In this document: positions 1-6,455 of the stretch, one piece after another
Numbering within the stretch: position 1 is the stretch's first letter
Layout of the letters: every line of letters starts with the position of its first letter
From: Synechococcaceae bacterium WBB_10_009
Lineage (GTDB): Bacteria; Cyanobacteriota; Cyanobacteriia; PCC-6307; Cyanobiaceae
Assembly: GCA_010030955.1 (NCBI GenBank)
Contig: RHBP01000075.1
Coordinates: 1-8,230, forward strand
Length of the DNA stretch: 8,230 bases
Direction: 5' to 3'
Notes under the pieces: generated by a model
The model's database searches: none
The model's input: only the letters and a program-made list of their open reading frames with translations
What the model was told of the DNA's origin: nothing
Program-made: the position numbers and the translations under genes

Positions 1-890
1 TGAGCCAGCAGCTGCTGCAGCTGGAAACCCTGGCGGCCCGCCGCCGCGAGGAGATCTTCTCCAACCTCACGCCGGCCCAGAAGATCCAGGTGGCTCGCCA
101 CCCGCAGCGGCCCAGCACCTTGGATTACATCCAGGTGCTCACCGACGAATTCATCGAGCTCCACGGCGACCGCCGCGGCAGCGACGACCAGGCCCTGGTG
201 GGCGGCGTGGGCCGCATCGGCGACCAGGGCGTGGTGCTGCTCGGCCACCAGAAGGGGCGAGACACCAAGGAAAACGTGGCCCGCAACTTCGGCATGGCCT
301 CCCCCGGCGGCTACCGCAAGGCCATGCGGCTGATGGAGCACGCCGACCGCTTCCGCCTGCCGATCCTCAGCTTCATCGACACACCGGGCGCCTACGCCGG
401 CCTGCTGGCGGAGGAGCAGGGGCAGGGGGAGGCGATCGCCGTGAACCTGCGGGAGATGTTCCGGCTGCGGGTGCCGATCCTGGCCACCGTGATCGGTGAG
501 GGCGGCTCCGGCGGCGCCCTGGGCATCGGCGTGGCCGACCGTTTGCTGATGTTCCAGCACAGCGTCTACACCGTGGCCAGCCCCGAGGCCTGCGCCTCGA
601 TCCTGTGGCGCGACGCCGGCAAGGCGCCGGTGGCGGCGGAGGCCCTCAAGATCACCGCCCCGGATCTGCTCAAGCTGGGGATCATCGATGCGGTGATCCC
701 CGAGCCCTCCGGCGGCAACCACTGGGCCCCGCGCCAGGCCGCCGACAACCTGCGCAACGCCCTGCTGCAGGAGCTGCAGCAGCTGCAGACCCTCAGCGAA
801 CAGGAGCTGCTCGACCAGCGCTACGCCAAGTTCCGCCGCATGGGCCGCTTCCTCGAGGCCGGCGCCCAGGACCCCAGCCTCAGCTCCTGA
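1..890 (+). CDS. accA: Acetyl-CoA carboxylase carboxyltransferase subunit alpha, 5'-truncated
   Basis: This is the alpha half of the carboxyltransferase of acetyl-CoA carboxylase, which with AccD moves carboxyl from carboxybiotin to acetyl-CoA to give malonyl-CoA, the first committed step of fatty acid synthesis in the cytosol. The open frame runs from base 3 (codon phase 3), so the gene begins before the window; 295 residues are visible and roughly 30-35 N-terminal ones are probably missing by comparison with usual AccA length. Seen directly: the N-terminal helical segment ending in EIFSNLTP, then ARHPQRP and LDYI, the crotonase-like core with FGMASPGGYRKA, DTPGAYAG and GEGGSGGALGIG, and SPEACASILWRDA, all AccA hallmarks. 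The ATG at 90 is internal, since AccA-like sequence continues upstream of it. The stop is TGA at 888-890, followed 13 bp later by the SDR gene. The call is secure. Confidence 0.97.
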   Translation, partial: SQQLLQLETLAARRREEIFSNLTPAQKIQVARHPQRPSTLDYIQVLTDEFIELHGDRRGSDDQALVGGVGRIGDQGVVLLGHQKGRDTKENVARNFGMASPGGYRKAMRLMEHADRFRLPILSFIDTPGAYAGLLAEEQGQGEAIAVNLREMFRLRVPILATVIGEGGSGGALGIGVADRLLMFQHSVYTVASPEACASILWRDAGKAPVAAEALKITAPDLLKLGIIDAVIPEPSGGNHWAPRQAADNLRNALLQELQQLQTLSEQELLDQRYAKFRRMGRFLEAGAQDPSLSS

Positions 891-903
891 GCACCCAATC
901 CGC

Positions 904-1629
904 GTGAGCGACTCCCCCCAACCGGCCGTGCTGATCAGCGGGGCCTCCCGCGGCATCGGCGCCGCAGCGGCGCGGCACTTCGCCGCCGCCGGATACGACC
1001 TGCTGCTGCTGGCCCGCAGCGGCCCGGAGCTGGAGGCCCTGGCCACGGAGCTGCGGGCCCTGGGGCGCCGGGTGGAAACCCGCTGCCTCGATCTGGCCGA
1101 CCCCGCCGCCATCGCACCGGCCCTGGCGGAGCTGTTGCAACGGGGCCTCAGCCCCACGGTGGTGATCAACAACGCCGGTGCCGCCTACACCGGCCCCCTG
1201 GCGGAGATGCCGCTGGAGCGCTGGCAATGGCTGCTGCAGCTCAACCTCACCAGCGTGGTGCAGGTGTGCCAAGCGGTGGTGCCGCAGCTGCGCCGCCAGG
1301 GGGGCGGCCTGATCATCAATGTGAGCAGCCACGCCGCCCGCAACGCCTTCCCCGATTGGGGTGCCTATTGCGTCAGCAAAGCGGCCCTGGCCAGCTTCAG
1401 CCGCTGCCTGGCGGAGGAGGAGCGCGGCCATGGGATCCGCGTCTCCACCCTCACCCTGGGTGCGGTTAATACGCCCCTCTGGGACAGCGCCACGGTCCAC
1501 AGTTCGTTTGATCGCCGTGCCATGCTTTCGGCGGATCGCGTGGCCGAGACGTTGCTGTCCCTGGCTCTGCAACCCTCCTCCCAAGTAGTGGAGGATGTCA
1601 CCCTGATGCCCGCCGCCGGCGTTCTCTGA
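904..1629 (+). CDS. Short-chain dehydrogenase/reductase (classical SDR), substrate unknown
   Basis: A 241-residue soluble NAD(P)-dependent oxidoreductase of the classical SDR family. Seen: the dinucleotide-binding glycine motif SGASRGIG (residues 12-19) after strand VLI, LARS at the end of the second strand (R38 suggests NADPH preference), NNAG at 89-92, and a complete catalytic set N114, S142, Y155 and K159 (YCVSK). After the active site comes LGAVNTPLWD (the usual PG is GA here), covering the cofactor nicotinamide. The length is normal for a single-domain SDR. The start is GTG at 904, 13 bp after the accA stop; no good Shine-Dalgarno is visible, but the glycine motif sits at the expected distance from this start. 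folE follows 20 bp later, so accA, this gene and folE look co-transcribed. The substrate cannot be read from sequence: a FabG-like role beside accA or a pterin reductase role beside folE are both possible. Confidence 0.9.
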   Translation: MSDSPQPAVLISGASRGIGAAAARHFAAAGYDLLLLARSGPELEALATELRALGRRVETRCLDLADPAAIAPALAELLQRGLSPTVVINNAGAAYTGPLAEMPLERWQWLLQLNLTSVVQVCQAVVPQLRRQGGGLIINVSSHAARNAFPDWGAYCVSKAALASFSRCLAEEERGHGIRVSTLTLGAVNTPLWDSATVHSSFDRRAMLSADRVAETLLSLALQPSSQVVEDVTLMPAAGVL

Positions 1630-1649
1630 GCGCTGAGCAGCGACCACCC

Positions 1650-2372
1650 ATGACTTCAACCCTCCCCTCGAGCCTTCCCGGCCAGCTGACGCCGGTGAGC
1701 CGCCGCATCCGCGAACGTCTCGAGGCCGCCGGCGTGCCCTTCCTGGCCAACGACAACATCGCCGAGCACCTGCTCGACGGCGAGATGGATCAGCTGGAGC
1801 TGGAGGTGGCCGGCAAGGTGCGTGAGCTGCTGCGCAGCCTGGTGATCGACATCGAAAACGATCACAACACCGAGGAAACGGCCGAGCGGGTGGCCCGCAT
1901 GTACCTGCATGAGGTGTTCAAGGGGCGCTATCACCGCCAGCCCAAAATCGCCAGCTTCCCCAACGTCAAACAGCTGGATGAGATTTATACCGTGGGGCCA
2001 ATCACGGTGCGCTCCGCCTGCTCGCACCACCTGGTGCCGATCCTCGGCAACTGCTGGATCGGCATCAAGCCCGGCGAGCGGGTGATCGGCCTCTCCAAGT
2101 TTTCACGGGTGGCCGATTGGGTGTTCTCCAGACCCCACATCCAGGAGGAGGCCGTGATGATCCTGGCGGATGAAATTGAGCGCCTGTGCGAGCCCCAGGG
2201 GCTGGCGATCCTGGTGAAGGCCCAGCACTACTGCATGAAGTGGCGCGGCGTGAAAGAGCCCCAGACCAGCATGGTCAACTCCGTGGTGCGCGGCGACTTC
2301 CGCCACGACCCCAGCCTCAAGGCTGAATTCTTCGAGCTGGTGAAGCAGCAGGAATCGCTGCTGGGCCACTAG
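1650..2372 (+). CDS. folE: GTP cyclohydrolase I
   Basis: Converts GTP to 7,8-dihydroneopterin triphosphate plus formate, the entry step to folate and to cyanobacterial pterins; the family forms a Zn-dependent toroidal homodecamer. The 240-residue protein carries the expected Zn ligands C124 and H127 in SACSHHLVP and C195 in AQHYCMKWRGV, together with H126, GLSK (S149, K150), Q165-E166, H193 and R199. Each of these lies exactly 14 residues after its E. coli FolE counterpart, so the core aligns without gaps. An N-terminal extension of about 14 residues precedes the conserved helices. Oddities are IQEEAV where most bacterial enzymes have QERLT, and EPQTSMVNSVVRG after the RGV motif; these probably reflect a picocyanobacterial subgroup. 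The ATG at 1650 follows the SDR stop by 20 bp. The TAG at 2370-2372 touches a 12-bp repeat at the convergent junction. Confidence 0.96.
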   Translation: MTSTLPSSLPGQLTPVSRRIRERLEAAGVPFLANDNIAEHLLDGEMDQLELEVAGKVRELLRSLVIDIENDHNTEETAERVARMYLHEVFKGRYHRQPKIASFPNVKQLDEIYTVGPITVRSACSHHLVPILGNCWIGIKPGERVIGLSKFSRVADWVFSRPHIQEEAVMILADEIERLCEPQGLAILVKAQHYCMKWRGVKEPQTSMVNSVVRGDFRHDPSLKAEFFELVKQQESLLGH

Positions 2373-2407
2373 GGCTGCAGCTGGGGCTGCACTCAGGGCT
2401 GCACCGG
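2372..2407. repeat. Three tandem 12-bp units at the convergent folE junction
   Basis: The octamer GGGCTGCA occurs at 2372, 2384 and 2396, exactly 12 bp apart, each followed by four variable bases. The array begins in the last base of the folE stop codon and runs into the last codons of the minus-strand exported-protein gene. On that strand the units encode VQP-type tetrapeptides, and the present TGA stop (2393-2395) interrupts them. Bases 2376-2391 could also fold as a 6-bp stem (TGCAGC/GCTGCA, loop TGGG), a weak candidate for a shared terminator; no T-run follows. Confidence 0.7.
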
Positions 2408-2917
2408 CCCCACCGGGGTGGAAGCTACGCGCTTCACCTGCCCGTTCTGGTTGACCACCACCACCACCATCAGGTTCTGGCCCACATCCAGGCTGCCGGG
2501 CACGTAGGTGGTGCCGTTGGCCCCCTCGATCAGCACCCAGCTGCGGGTGCCGGGCTTGAGCCGGTACCAGTGGTAGTTGGCCTGCGGCAGGGCCGCCTGG
2601 GCATCGATCTGGGCCGCCACCGTGAGCAACTGCCCCTTGGCCGCATTGCCGGAGAGCACCAACTGCTGCAGGCCGTCGATGCGCTGCTGCAGCACCGCCT
2701 CCTGCTGGATGGTGTTGGAGATCTGCTGATCCAATTGCTGGATCTGCAGCTGCGGGCTTTCGGTCACCCCGGGGATGCACTGGAGTGTGCCGTCCACCAG
2801 CTGGCAACCCACCAGGTCCTGGGCCAGGGAGCTGCTGCCCCAGGCCATGGCACCCCAGGCAGCGGTGCCGCAGGCGGCGGCCGCCAGGGTGAGCAGGGGC
2901 CGGGGCAGACGGGCCAT
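2393..2917 (-). CDS. Uncharacterised exported protein with coiled coil and Ig-like C-terminal domain
   Basis: I do not recognise a named gene. The 174-residue product has a Sec-type signal peptide: MARLPRP, a hydrophobic Ala-rich stretch at 8-27, and likely cleavage after SLA at residue 32, so it should act in the periplasm or outer envelope. The mature protein starts with a small cysteine-pair element (C38 and C47, within GCQLVDGTLQCIPG), then a Gln-rich heptad-like helix at about 55-105, then roughly 60 residues resembling bacterial Ig-like modules: YHWYR at 115-119, IEGANGTTY at 130-138, and DVG at 144-146 followed by a Val-rich strand. No membrane anchor or enzymatic motif is seen. The ATG at 2917 lies 12 bp after the trpF stop on the same strand, so co-transcription is likely. 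The C-terminus ends inside a 12-bp repeat array. That this is a real gene is well supported; its function is open. Confidence 0.85.
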   Translation of the reverse strand: MARLPRPLLTLAAAACGTAAWGAMAWGSSSLAQDLVGCQLVDGTLQCIPGVTESPQLQIQQLDQQISNTIQQEAVLQQRIDGLQQLVLSGNAAKGQLLTVAAQIDAQAALPQANYHWYRLKPGTRSWVLIEGANGTTYVPGSLDVGQNLMVVVVVNQNGQVKRVASTPVGPVQP

Positions 2918-2929
2918 GGGGTGGAGCGA

Positions 2930-3625
2930 TCAGCTGTGGTGATCCTGGCGGAACGGGGCCAGGGCCGTCACCAAATCCGCCACCAGCGCCAGATCTTTGT
3001 CACCGGGGGCACGTTCCACCCCGCTCGACACATCGATGCCATCGGGGCAGCAGCCGGCCAAGGCCTGCAGCGATGGGGCGATGCGCTCCGGGCTGAGCCC
3101 CCCGGCGAGCCACCAGGGCAGGGCGGGGCGAAACCCCTGCAGCCACTCGATCGGAATGCGGTGGCCGGTGCCCCCCAGCTGGTCCGGCACCCAGGCATCC
3201 AGCAGCAGGGCATCCACGCAGCCGGCGTAGGCCTCCGCACGGCGCAGATCATCCGGGTGGCGGATGCGCAGGGCCTTCCACAGCTGCAGCTCCGGCCCGA
3301 GCTCGCGGCGCAGTTGCCGGCAGCGCTGCACCGTTTCGTCGCCGTGCAGCTGCACCACCCGATGGCCGCGGTCGGCCATCAGCTCGGGCAGGTCAGCCCC
3401 CTGGGGGTCCGCCACCACCAGCACCCCCAGGCAGGCGGGATGGGCGGCTGCCAACGCCGCAAACAGGGCCGGACGCCGGTCGGGTTCGAGATGGCGCGGC
3501 GAGGCCGATACGGCGATCACGCCGATGGCGTCAGCCCCCAGGCGGGCCACCGCCGCCGCCTGCTGGGGCTGGCGCAGGCCGCACACCTTCAGCCAGGGCC
3601 GGGGGGAAGGCGGCTGAGGCGGCAT
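2930..3625 (-). CDS. trpF: Phosphoribosylanthranilate isomerase
   Basis: Catalyses the Amadori rearrangement of N-(5-phosphoribosyl)anthranilate to the carboxyphenylamino-deoxyribulose phosphate in tryptophan synthesis; a cytosolic (beta/alpha)8 barrel. The 231-residue protein shows the family motifs in order: KVCGL with the general-base cysteine C15, VSASPRHL at 39-46, VVQLHGDE at 90-97, LLLDA with the general-acid aspartate D143, GGTG at 151-154, LAGGLSPE, and the phosphate-binding end GIDVSSGVE with PGDKD. Length is typical for a monofunctional TrpF. The ATG at 3625 gives a short Pro-rich leader before the first strand. No other trp gene is in the window, which fits the scattered trp genes of cyanobacteria. 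It is divergent from the M50 protease gene and precedes the exported-protein gene by 12 bp. Confidence 0.97.
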   Translation of the reverse strand: MPPQPPSPRPWLKVCGLRQPQQAAAVARLGADAIGVIAVSASPRHLEPDRRPALFAALAAAHPACLGVLVVADPQGADLPELMADRGHRVVQLHGDETVQRCRQLRRELGPELQLWKALRIRHPDDLRRAEAYAGCVDALLLDAWVPDQLGGTGHRIPIEWLQGFRPALPWWLAGGLSPERIAPSLQALAGCCPDGIDVSSGVERAPGDKDLALVADLVTALAPFRQDHHS

Positions 3626-3681
3626 GGCGGCAGGCCGGGAGGGGCCGATCTTTCTAGGATCGTGGCACTGGGCGCGGGTGC
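3626..3681. promoter_or_regulatory. 56-bp divergent intergenic region between trpF and the M50 protease gene
   Basis: This short gap must supply or flank the start signals of both genes. It holds an AT-richer island with an inverted repeat, CGATC at 3646-3650 and GATCG at 3658-3662 around a 7-base centre. TAGGAT (3655-3660, plus) and TAGAAA (same island, minus strand) each match a -10 hexamer at 4 of 6 positions, but I see no convincing -35 partner for either. The regulatory role is inferred from position and composition. Confidence 0.35.
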
Positions 3682-4908
3682 GTGGGAGAAGGCTGGCAGC
3701 TGCTGAGCATCCGCGGCATCCCCCTGCGGATCCACCCGAGCTGGTTCGTGATCCTGGCGCTGGCCACGGTGGCGTTCCAGCAGCAGTTCAGCCGCCAGCT
3801 GGCGGCGGCGGCGATCGGCGCACCGCTGTTGTGGGCCGTGGGGCTGCTCACGGCGCTGCTGCTGTTCGTGTCGGTGCTGCTGCACGAGCTGGGCCACTCC
3901 CTGGTGGCCCTGCGCCAGGGGGTGCAGGTGCGCAGCATCACCCTGTTTCTGCTGGGGGGCGTGGCCAGCGTGGAGCGGGAGTGCCCCACGGCCCTCGGCG
4001 CCCTGCAGGTGGCCGCCGCTGGGCCGGCGGTGAGCCTGCTGCTGGCGGTTCTGCTGCTGGCGGGCAGCCATGGCGCCGCCCATGTGTCGCCCCTGCTGGG
4101 CGCCATGGTGAATGAGCTGGCCGGGCTCAACCTGCTGCTGGCCCTGTTCAATCTGCTGCCGGGCCTGCCCCTCGATGGCGGCCTGATCCTCAAGGCGCTG
4201 GTGTGGCAGGTCACCGGCAGCCAGCGCAAGGGCATCCAGGTGGCCACCGCCAGCGGCCGCTTCCTGTCGCTGCTGGCCATCGGCCTGGGGGCGGTGCTGC
4301 TGCTGCGGGGCGGCAGCGCCGGCGGCCTGTGGCTGATGCTGCTGGGCTGGTTTGGCCTGGGGGCCGCCCGCAACCAAAGCCAACTGCTGGCCCTGCAGGC
4401 GGTGCTGCGGGAGCTGAAGGTGCGCGATGCGGCCCAGCGCCGCTTCCGGGTGCTGGAGGCCAGCGCCAGCCTGCGGGAGCTCAGCCGCATCAAGCTGCAG
4501 GAGAGCCAGGGGCTGGCCGATTGGCTGCTGGTGACCGACCGGGGCCGCTGGCGCGGCCGCATCAGCGATGCACCGCTGCAAACCCTGCCGGTGCAGCGCT
4601 GGGACAGCGAACGGGTGGGCGACCACGTGCAACCCCTTGAAGAGCTGCCCACCATCCGCGACGACGCCCCCCTCTGGCAGGCCGTGCTGCAGCTGGATCA
4701 AGCCAACACCTCCAGGCTGCTGGTGCTCAGCCCCGCCGGCCTGCCCAGCGGCACCCTGGAGCGCCCCGATTTGGCGGAGCGGGTGCTGGAGCGGCTGGGG
4801 GTGCGGCTGCCGGCGCCGATCCTGGAGGCCGCCCGCCGCCAGGGGGTCTACCCCCTGGGCATGGGGCTGCCGTCGGTGGCCCGGGCGATCGAATCCAGCG
4901 GCGAATAG
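3682..4908 (+). CDS. Site-2 protease family (M50) zinc metalloprotease with CBS-like region
   Basis: A 408-residue polytopic membrane protease of the S2P/M50 family, which cleaves transmembrane substrates such as anti-sigma factors within the bilayer. Seen: the N-terminal signature GIPLRIHPSW (12-21) with a following TM segment; a second TM ending in the zinc motif HELGH (68-72); LFLLGGVAS (88-96); further hydrophobic segments near 105-128 and 138-160; and the third-ligand motif NLLPGLPLDGG (157-167) with D165. Two more hydrophobic stretches lie at about 205-240. From about 245 to 375 the sequence is soluble and resembles a CBS pair (LLVTDRGRWRGRISD, later LLVLSPAGLPSG), as in many cyanobacterial S2P proteins. 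The GTG at 3682 is the only plausible start before the signature; no clear Shine-Dalgarno is seen. The last 20 codons lie over the 3' end of the opposite-strand ligase gene. The substrate is unknown. Confidence 0.93.
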   Translation: MGEGWQLLSIRGIPLRIHPSWFVILALATVAFQQQFSRQLAAAAIGAPLLWAVGLLTALLLFVSVLLHELGHSLVALRQGVQVRSITLFLLGGVASVERECPTALGALQVAAAGPAVSLLLAVLLLAGSHGAAHVSPLLGAMVNELAGLNLLLALFNLLPGLPLDGGLILKALVWQVTGSQRKGIQVATASGRFLSLLAIGLGAVLLLRGGSAGGLWLMLLGWFGLGAARNQSQLLALQAVLRELKVRDAAQRRFRVLEASASLRELSRIKLQESQGLADWLLVTDRGRWRGRISDAPLQTLPVQRWDSERVGDHVQPLEELPTIRDDAPLWQAVLQLDQANTSRLLVLSPAGLPSGTLERPDLAERVLERLGVRLPAPILEAARRQGVYPLGMGLPSVARAIESSGE

Positions 4909-5618
4909 GCCTCGATCTGGCGCCACTCGGCGGGGCTGAGGGGCTGCTCCAGCAGGGGGCCGTCGCACAGCCAACGCTCGGCGCTGCGGCGCAGCCGTTC
5001 CTCCAGGGCGGCGGCACCCCAGGGCAGGGGGGCCAGGCGGGGGGGCGGCTCGCCGAACACCTCCCGCCAGAGGCCAGCGGGCGGATCCAGCAACAGGCTG
5101 CCGTGCTGCAGCAGCAACCCACCGCGCCAGAGCTGGGCGCTGCCGATGCGCTTGGCCCCATCGGCGTGGATCAGGTCGGCGCCGGTGGCGGTGGCAAAAC
5201 AACTGCTGCGGCCGTGGGCCTCCGCGAACTGGCCAGCGCCAGGCCCGCCGCCCCACTGCAGGGGCTGGCCCGCCTCGGCGAAGGCCTGCTGCAGCCACTG
5301 GCAGCTGTCGCGGTAGGCCCGTTGGCGCTGGGTGCCGGCGGGCCGGCACACCAGGGCGTAGGTGAGGTCTGCGGCGTGGAGCACGGCGCGGCCGCCGCTG
5401 GGGCGCCGCACCAGGGTGATGCGCCCCTGCTGCACCAGGGCGGGCCAGTGGGGCTCCAGCCGCCGCTGGTGGCGCCCCAGGGAGAGGGTGGGGGTGCTCC
5501 AGCGGTAGAGCCGCAGGCAGGGGGGGGCGCCCGCCTCCAGCTGATCCAGCAGCCAGCGGTCGATCGCCATCTGGGTGGTGCCCGGGGCGGTGATCGGTGG
5601 GATCCAGCGCCAGGGCAC
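4848..5618 (-). CDS. Lipoate-protein ligase A family protein
   Basis: A 256-residue member of the biotin/lipoate A/B ligase fold, expected to attach lipoyl (or octanoyl) groups to lysines of 2-oxoacid dehydrogenase E2 or glycine cleavage H protein in the cytosol. Seen: WRWIPP with TAPGTTQMAIDRW at the N-terminus, LYRWSTPTLSLGRHQ (37-51), the signature RRPSGGRAVLH (71-81) with DLTYALV, and ADGAKRIGSAQ (152-162) holding the catalytic lysine K156, then LLLQHGSLLL. I chose GTG at 5618 because family sequence begins with PWRW; the frame stays open to 5948, but that stretch lies antisense to the permease gene and is not ligase-like. The alternative ATG (Met17) would cut the first conserved strand. 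The TAG at 4848-4850 places the last codons inside the protease gene. Lipoate versus octanoate specificity cannot be decided; lplA is the likeliest family name. Confidence 0.92.
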   Translation of the reverse strand: MPWRWIPPITAPGTTQMAIDRWLLDQLEAGAPPCLRLYRWSTPTLSLGRHQRRLEPHWPALVQQGRITLVRRPSGGRAVLHAADLTYALVCRPAGTQRQRAYRDSCQWLQQAFAEAGQPLQWGGGPGAGQFAEAHGRSSCFATATGADLIHADGAKRIGSAQLWRGGLLLQHGSLLLDPPAGLWREVFGEPPPRLAPLPWGAAALEERLRRSAERWLCDGPLLEQPLSPAEWRQIEAYSPLDSIARATDGSPMPRG

Positions 5619-5623
5619 GGAGG
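5619..5623 (+). promoter_or_regulatory. Shine-Dalgarno of the TauE/SafE permease gene, abutting the ligase start codon
   Basis: GGAGG at 5619-5623 is among the best ribosome-binding sequences at any start in this window. It lies directly next to the complement of the ligase GTG start (5616-5618). It is 11 bases before the ATG at 5635, and 5 and 8 bases before in-frame GTG codons at 5629 and 5632, so translation may begin one or two codons earlier than annotated. Confidence 0.6.
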
Positions 5624-5634
5624 GGGTGGTGGTG

Positions 5635-6426
5635 ATGGGGGATGCTGGAGCGAATTGCACGGGCGGCCGCGTGCCCTGGGACCTGCTGCCGCTCTTGCCC
5701 TTGGGCATCCTGGCGGGCCTGCTGTCGGGGCTGCTGGGCATCGGCGGCGGGCTGATCTTCTCGCCACTGCTGCTGTGGCTGGGGCTCACCCCCCACCAGG
5801 CCCTGGCCACCAGCACCCTGGCGATCCTGCCCACCACCATGGGGGGCAGCTGGGCCCACCTGCGCAGCGGCCAGGTGCCACCGCGGGCGATTGGGGCCAT
5901 CACCGGCGGCGCCGTGGCCGGCTCGCTGGTGTTCAGCCGGGCCGGCAACGGGCTGCTGGGCTGGCATCTGCTGGCCCTGCAGGGGGTGATGTACGCCGTG
6001 CTGGCGTTGGTGATCCAGCCCCCCCAGGATCAACAGCAGCAACCGCAACGGCTGCCCTTGGGGGGGCTGGCGGCGGTGGGGCTGGTGGCGGGCTGGTCGA
6101 GCGGGTTGCTGGGGGTGGGCGGCGGCCTGGTGATGGTGCCGCTGATGGTGCAGGGGCTCAAGATCCGCGTGTACCAGGCCATTCGCCTCAGCACCCTGGC
6201 GGTGTGCGCCTCAGCCGCCGCCGCCTCGTTCACCTTCTGGAGCGACGGCCGCGGCCACCTCGGCATGGGCCTGCTGCTGGGGGGCACGGCGGCCCTGGCC
6301 TCCCAATGGGCTGCGGCCCGGCTGCAGAAGGTGAGCGAAGGGCGGCTGGTGTGGCTGCTGCGCAGCCTCTGCGCCGTGCTGGCGGTGGATGCGCTGCGGC
6401 GGGCGCTGCAGCTGGCGCTGGGGTGA
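5635..6426 (+). CDS. TauE/SafE (TSUP) family sulfite/organosulfur permease
   Basis: A 263-residue inner-membrane protein of the TSUP family, whose known members move sulfite, sulfoacetate or related anions. It is almost entirely hydrophobic, with about eight predicted TM segments, and shows the family's internal duplication: GILAGLLSGLLGIGGG in the N-terminal half recurs as GLVAGWSSGLLGVGGG in the C-terminal half, followed by ALATSTLAI and AIRLSTLAV respectively. The connecting loop is a Gln-rich hydrophilic linker (QPPQDQQQQPQR). ATG 5635 is preceded by GGAGG; GTG codons just upstream in frame, or GTG 5671, are alternatives. It is divergent from the lipoate ligase gene with 16 bp between starts, and converges on the crr6-like gene 29 bp away. 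The substrate is not determined; the neighbouring lipoate (sulfur cofactor) gene is only a weak hint. Confidence 0.92.
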   Translation: MGDAGANCTGGRVPWDLLPLLPLGILAGLLSGLLGIGGGLIFSPLLLWLGLTPHQALATSTLAILPTTMGGSWAHLRSGQVPPRAIGAITGGAVAGSLVFSRAGNGLLGWHLLALQGVMYAVLALVIQPPQDQQQQPQRLPLGGLAAVGLVAGWSSGLLGVGGGLVMVPLMVQGLKIRVYQAIRLSTLAVCASAAAASFTFWSDGRGHLGMGLLLGGTAALASQWAAARLQKVSEGRLVWLLRSLCAVLAVDALRRALQLALG

Positions 6427-6455
6427 CGCCGGGCTGGCTCAGGGCTGGCGCCGGG

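Noticed and set aside
880..1659. A 259-codon minus-strand frame opposite the SDR gene
   Set aside because: Its composition is Gly/Gln/Ala-rich with no motif, while the plus strand encodes a complete SDR.
2454..2470. A run of five ACC trinucleotides resembling a microsatellite
   Set aside because: It encodes the Val-rich strand (151-155) of the exported protein in frame; five units are too few to claim repeat instability.
2570..3706. A 378-codon plus-strand frame opposite trpF and the exported-protein gene
   Set aside because: The minus strand encodes full TrpF motifs and a signal-peptide protein over the same bases; the plus frame has no recognisable domain.
5619..5948. N-terminal extension of the lipoate ligase up to 5948
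   Set aside because: The extra residues are Pro/Arg/Ser-rich, antisense to the permease, and precede the point where ligase-family sequence begins (PWRW).
3589..6048. An 819-codon open frame on the minus strand
   Set aside because: It runs antisense through the protease gene and across the ligase and permease genes, is low-complexity (Gln/His/Pro/Arg) and has no family motif; long shadow frames are expected at this GC content.
6427..6455. Possible bidirectional terminator between the permease and crr6
   Set aside because: The bases hold a direct repeat (GGGCTGGC at 6431 and 6442) and a bulged outer stem, but no continuous hairpin and no T-run.
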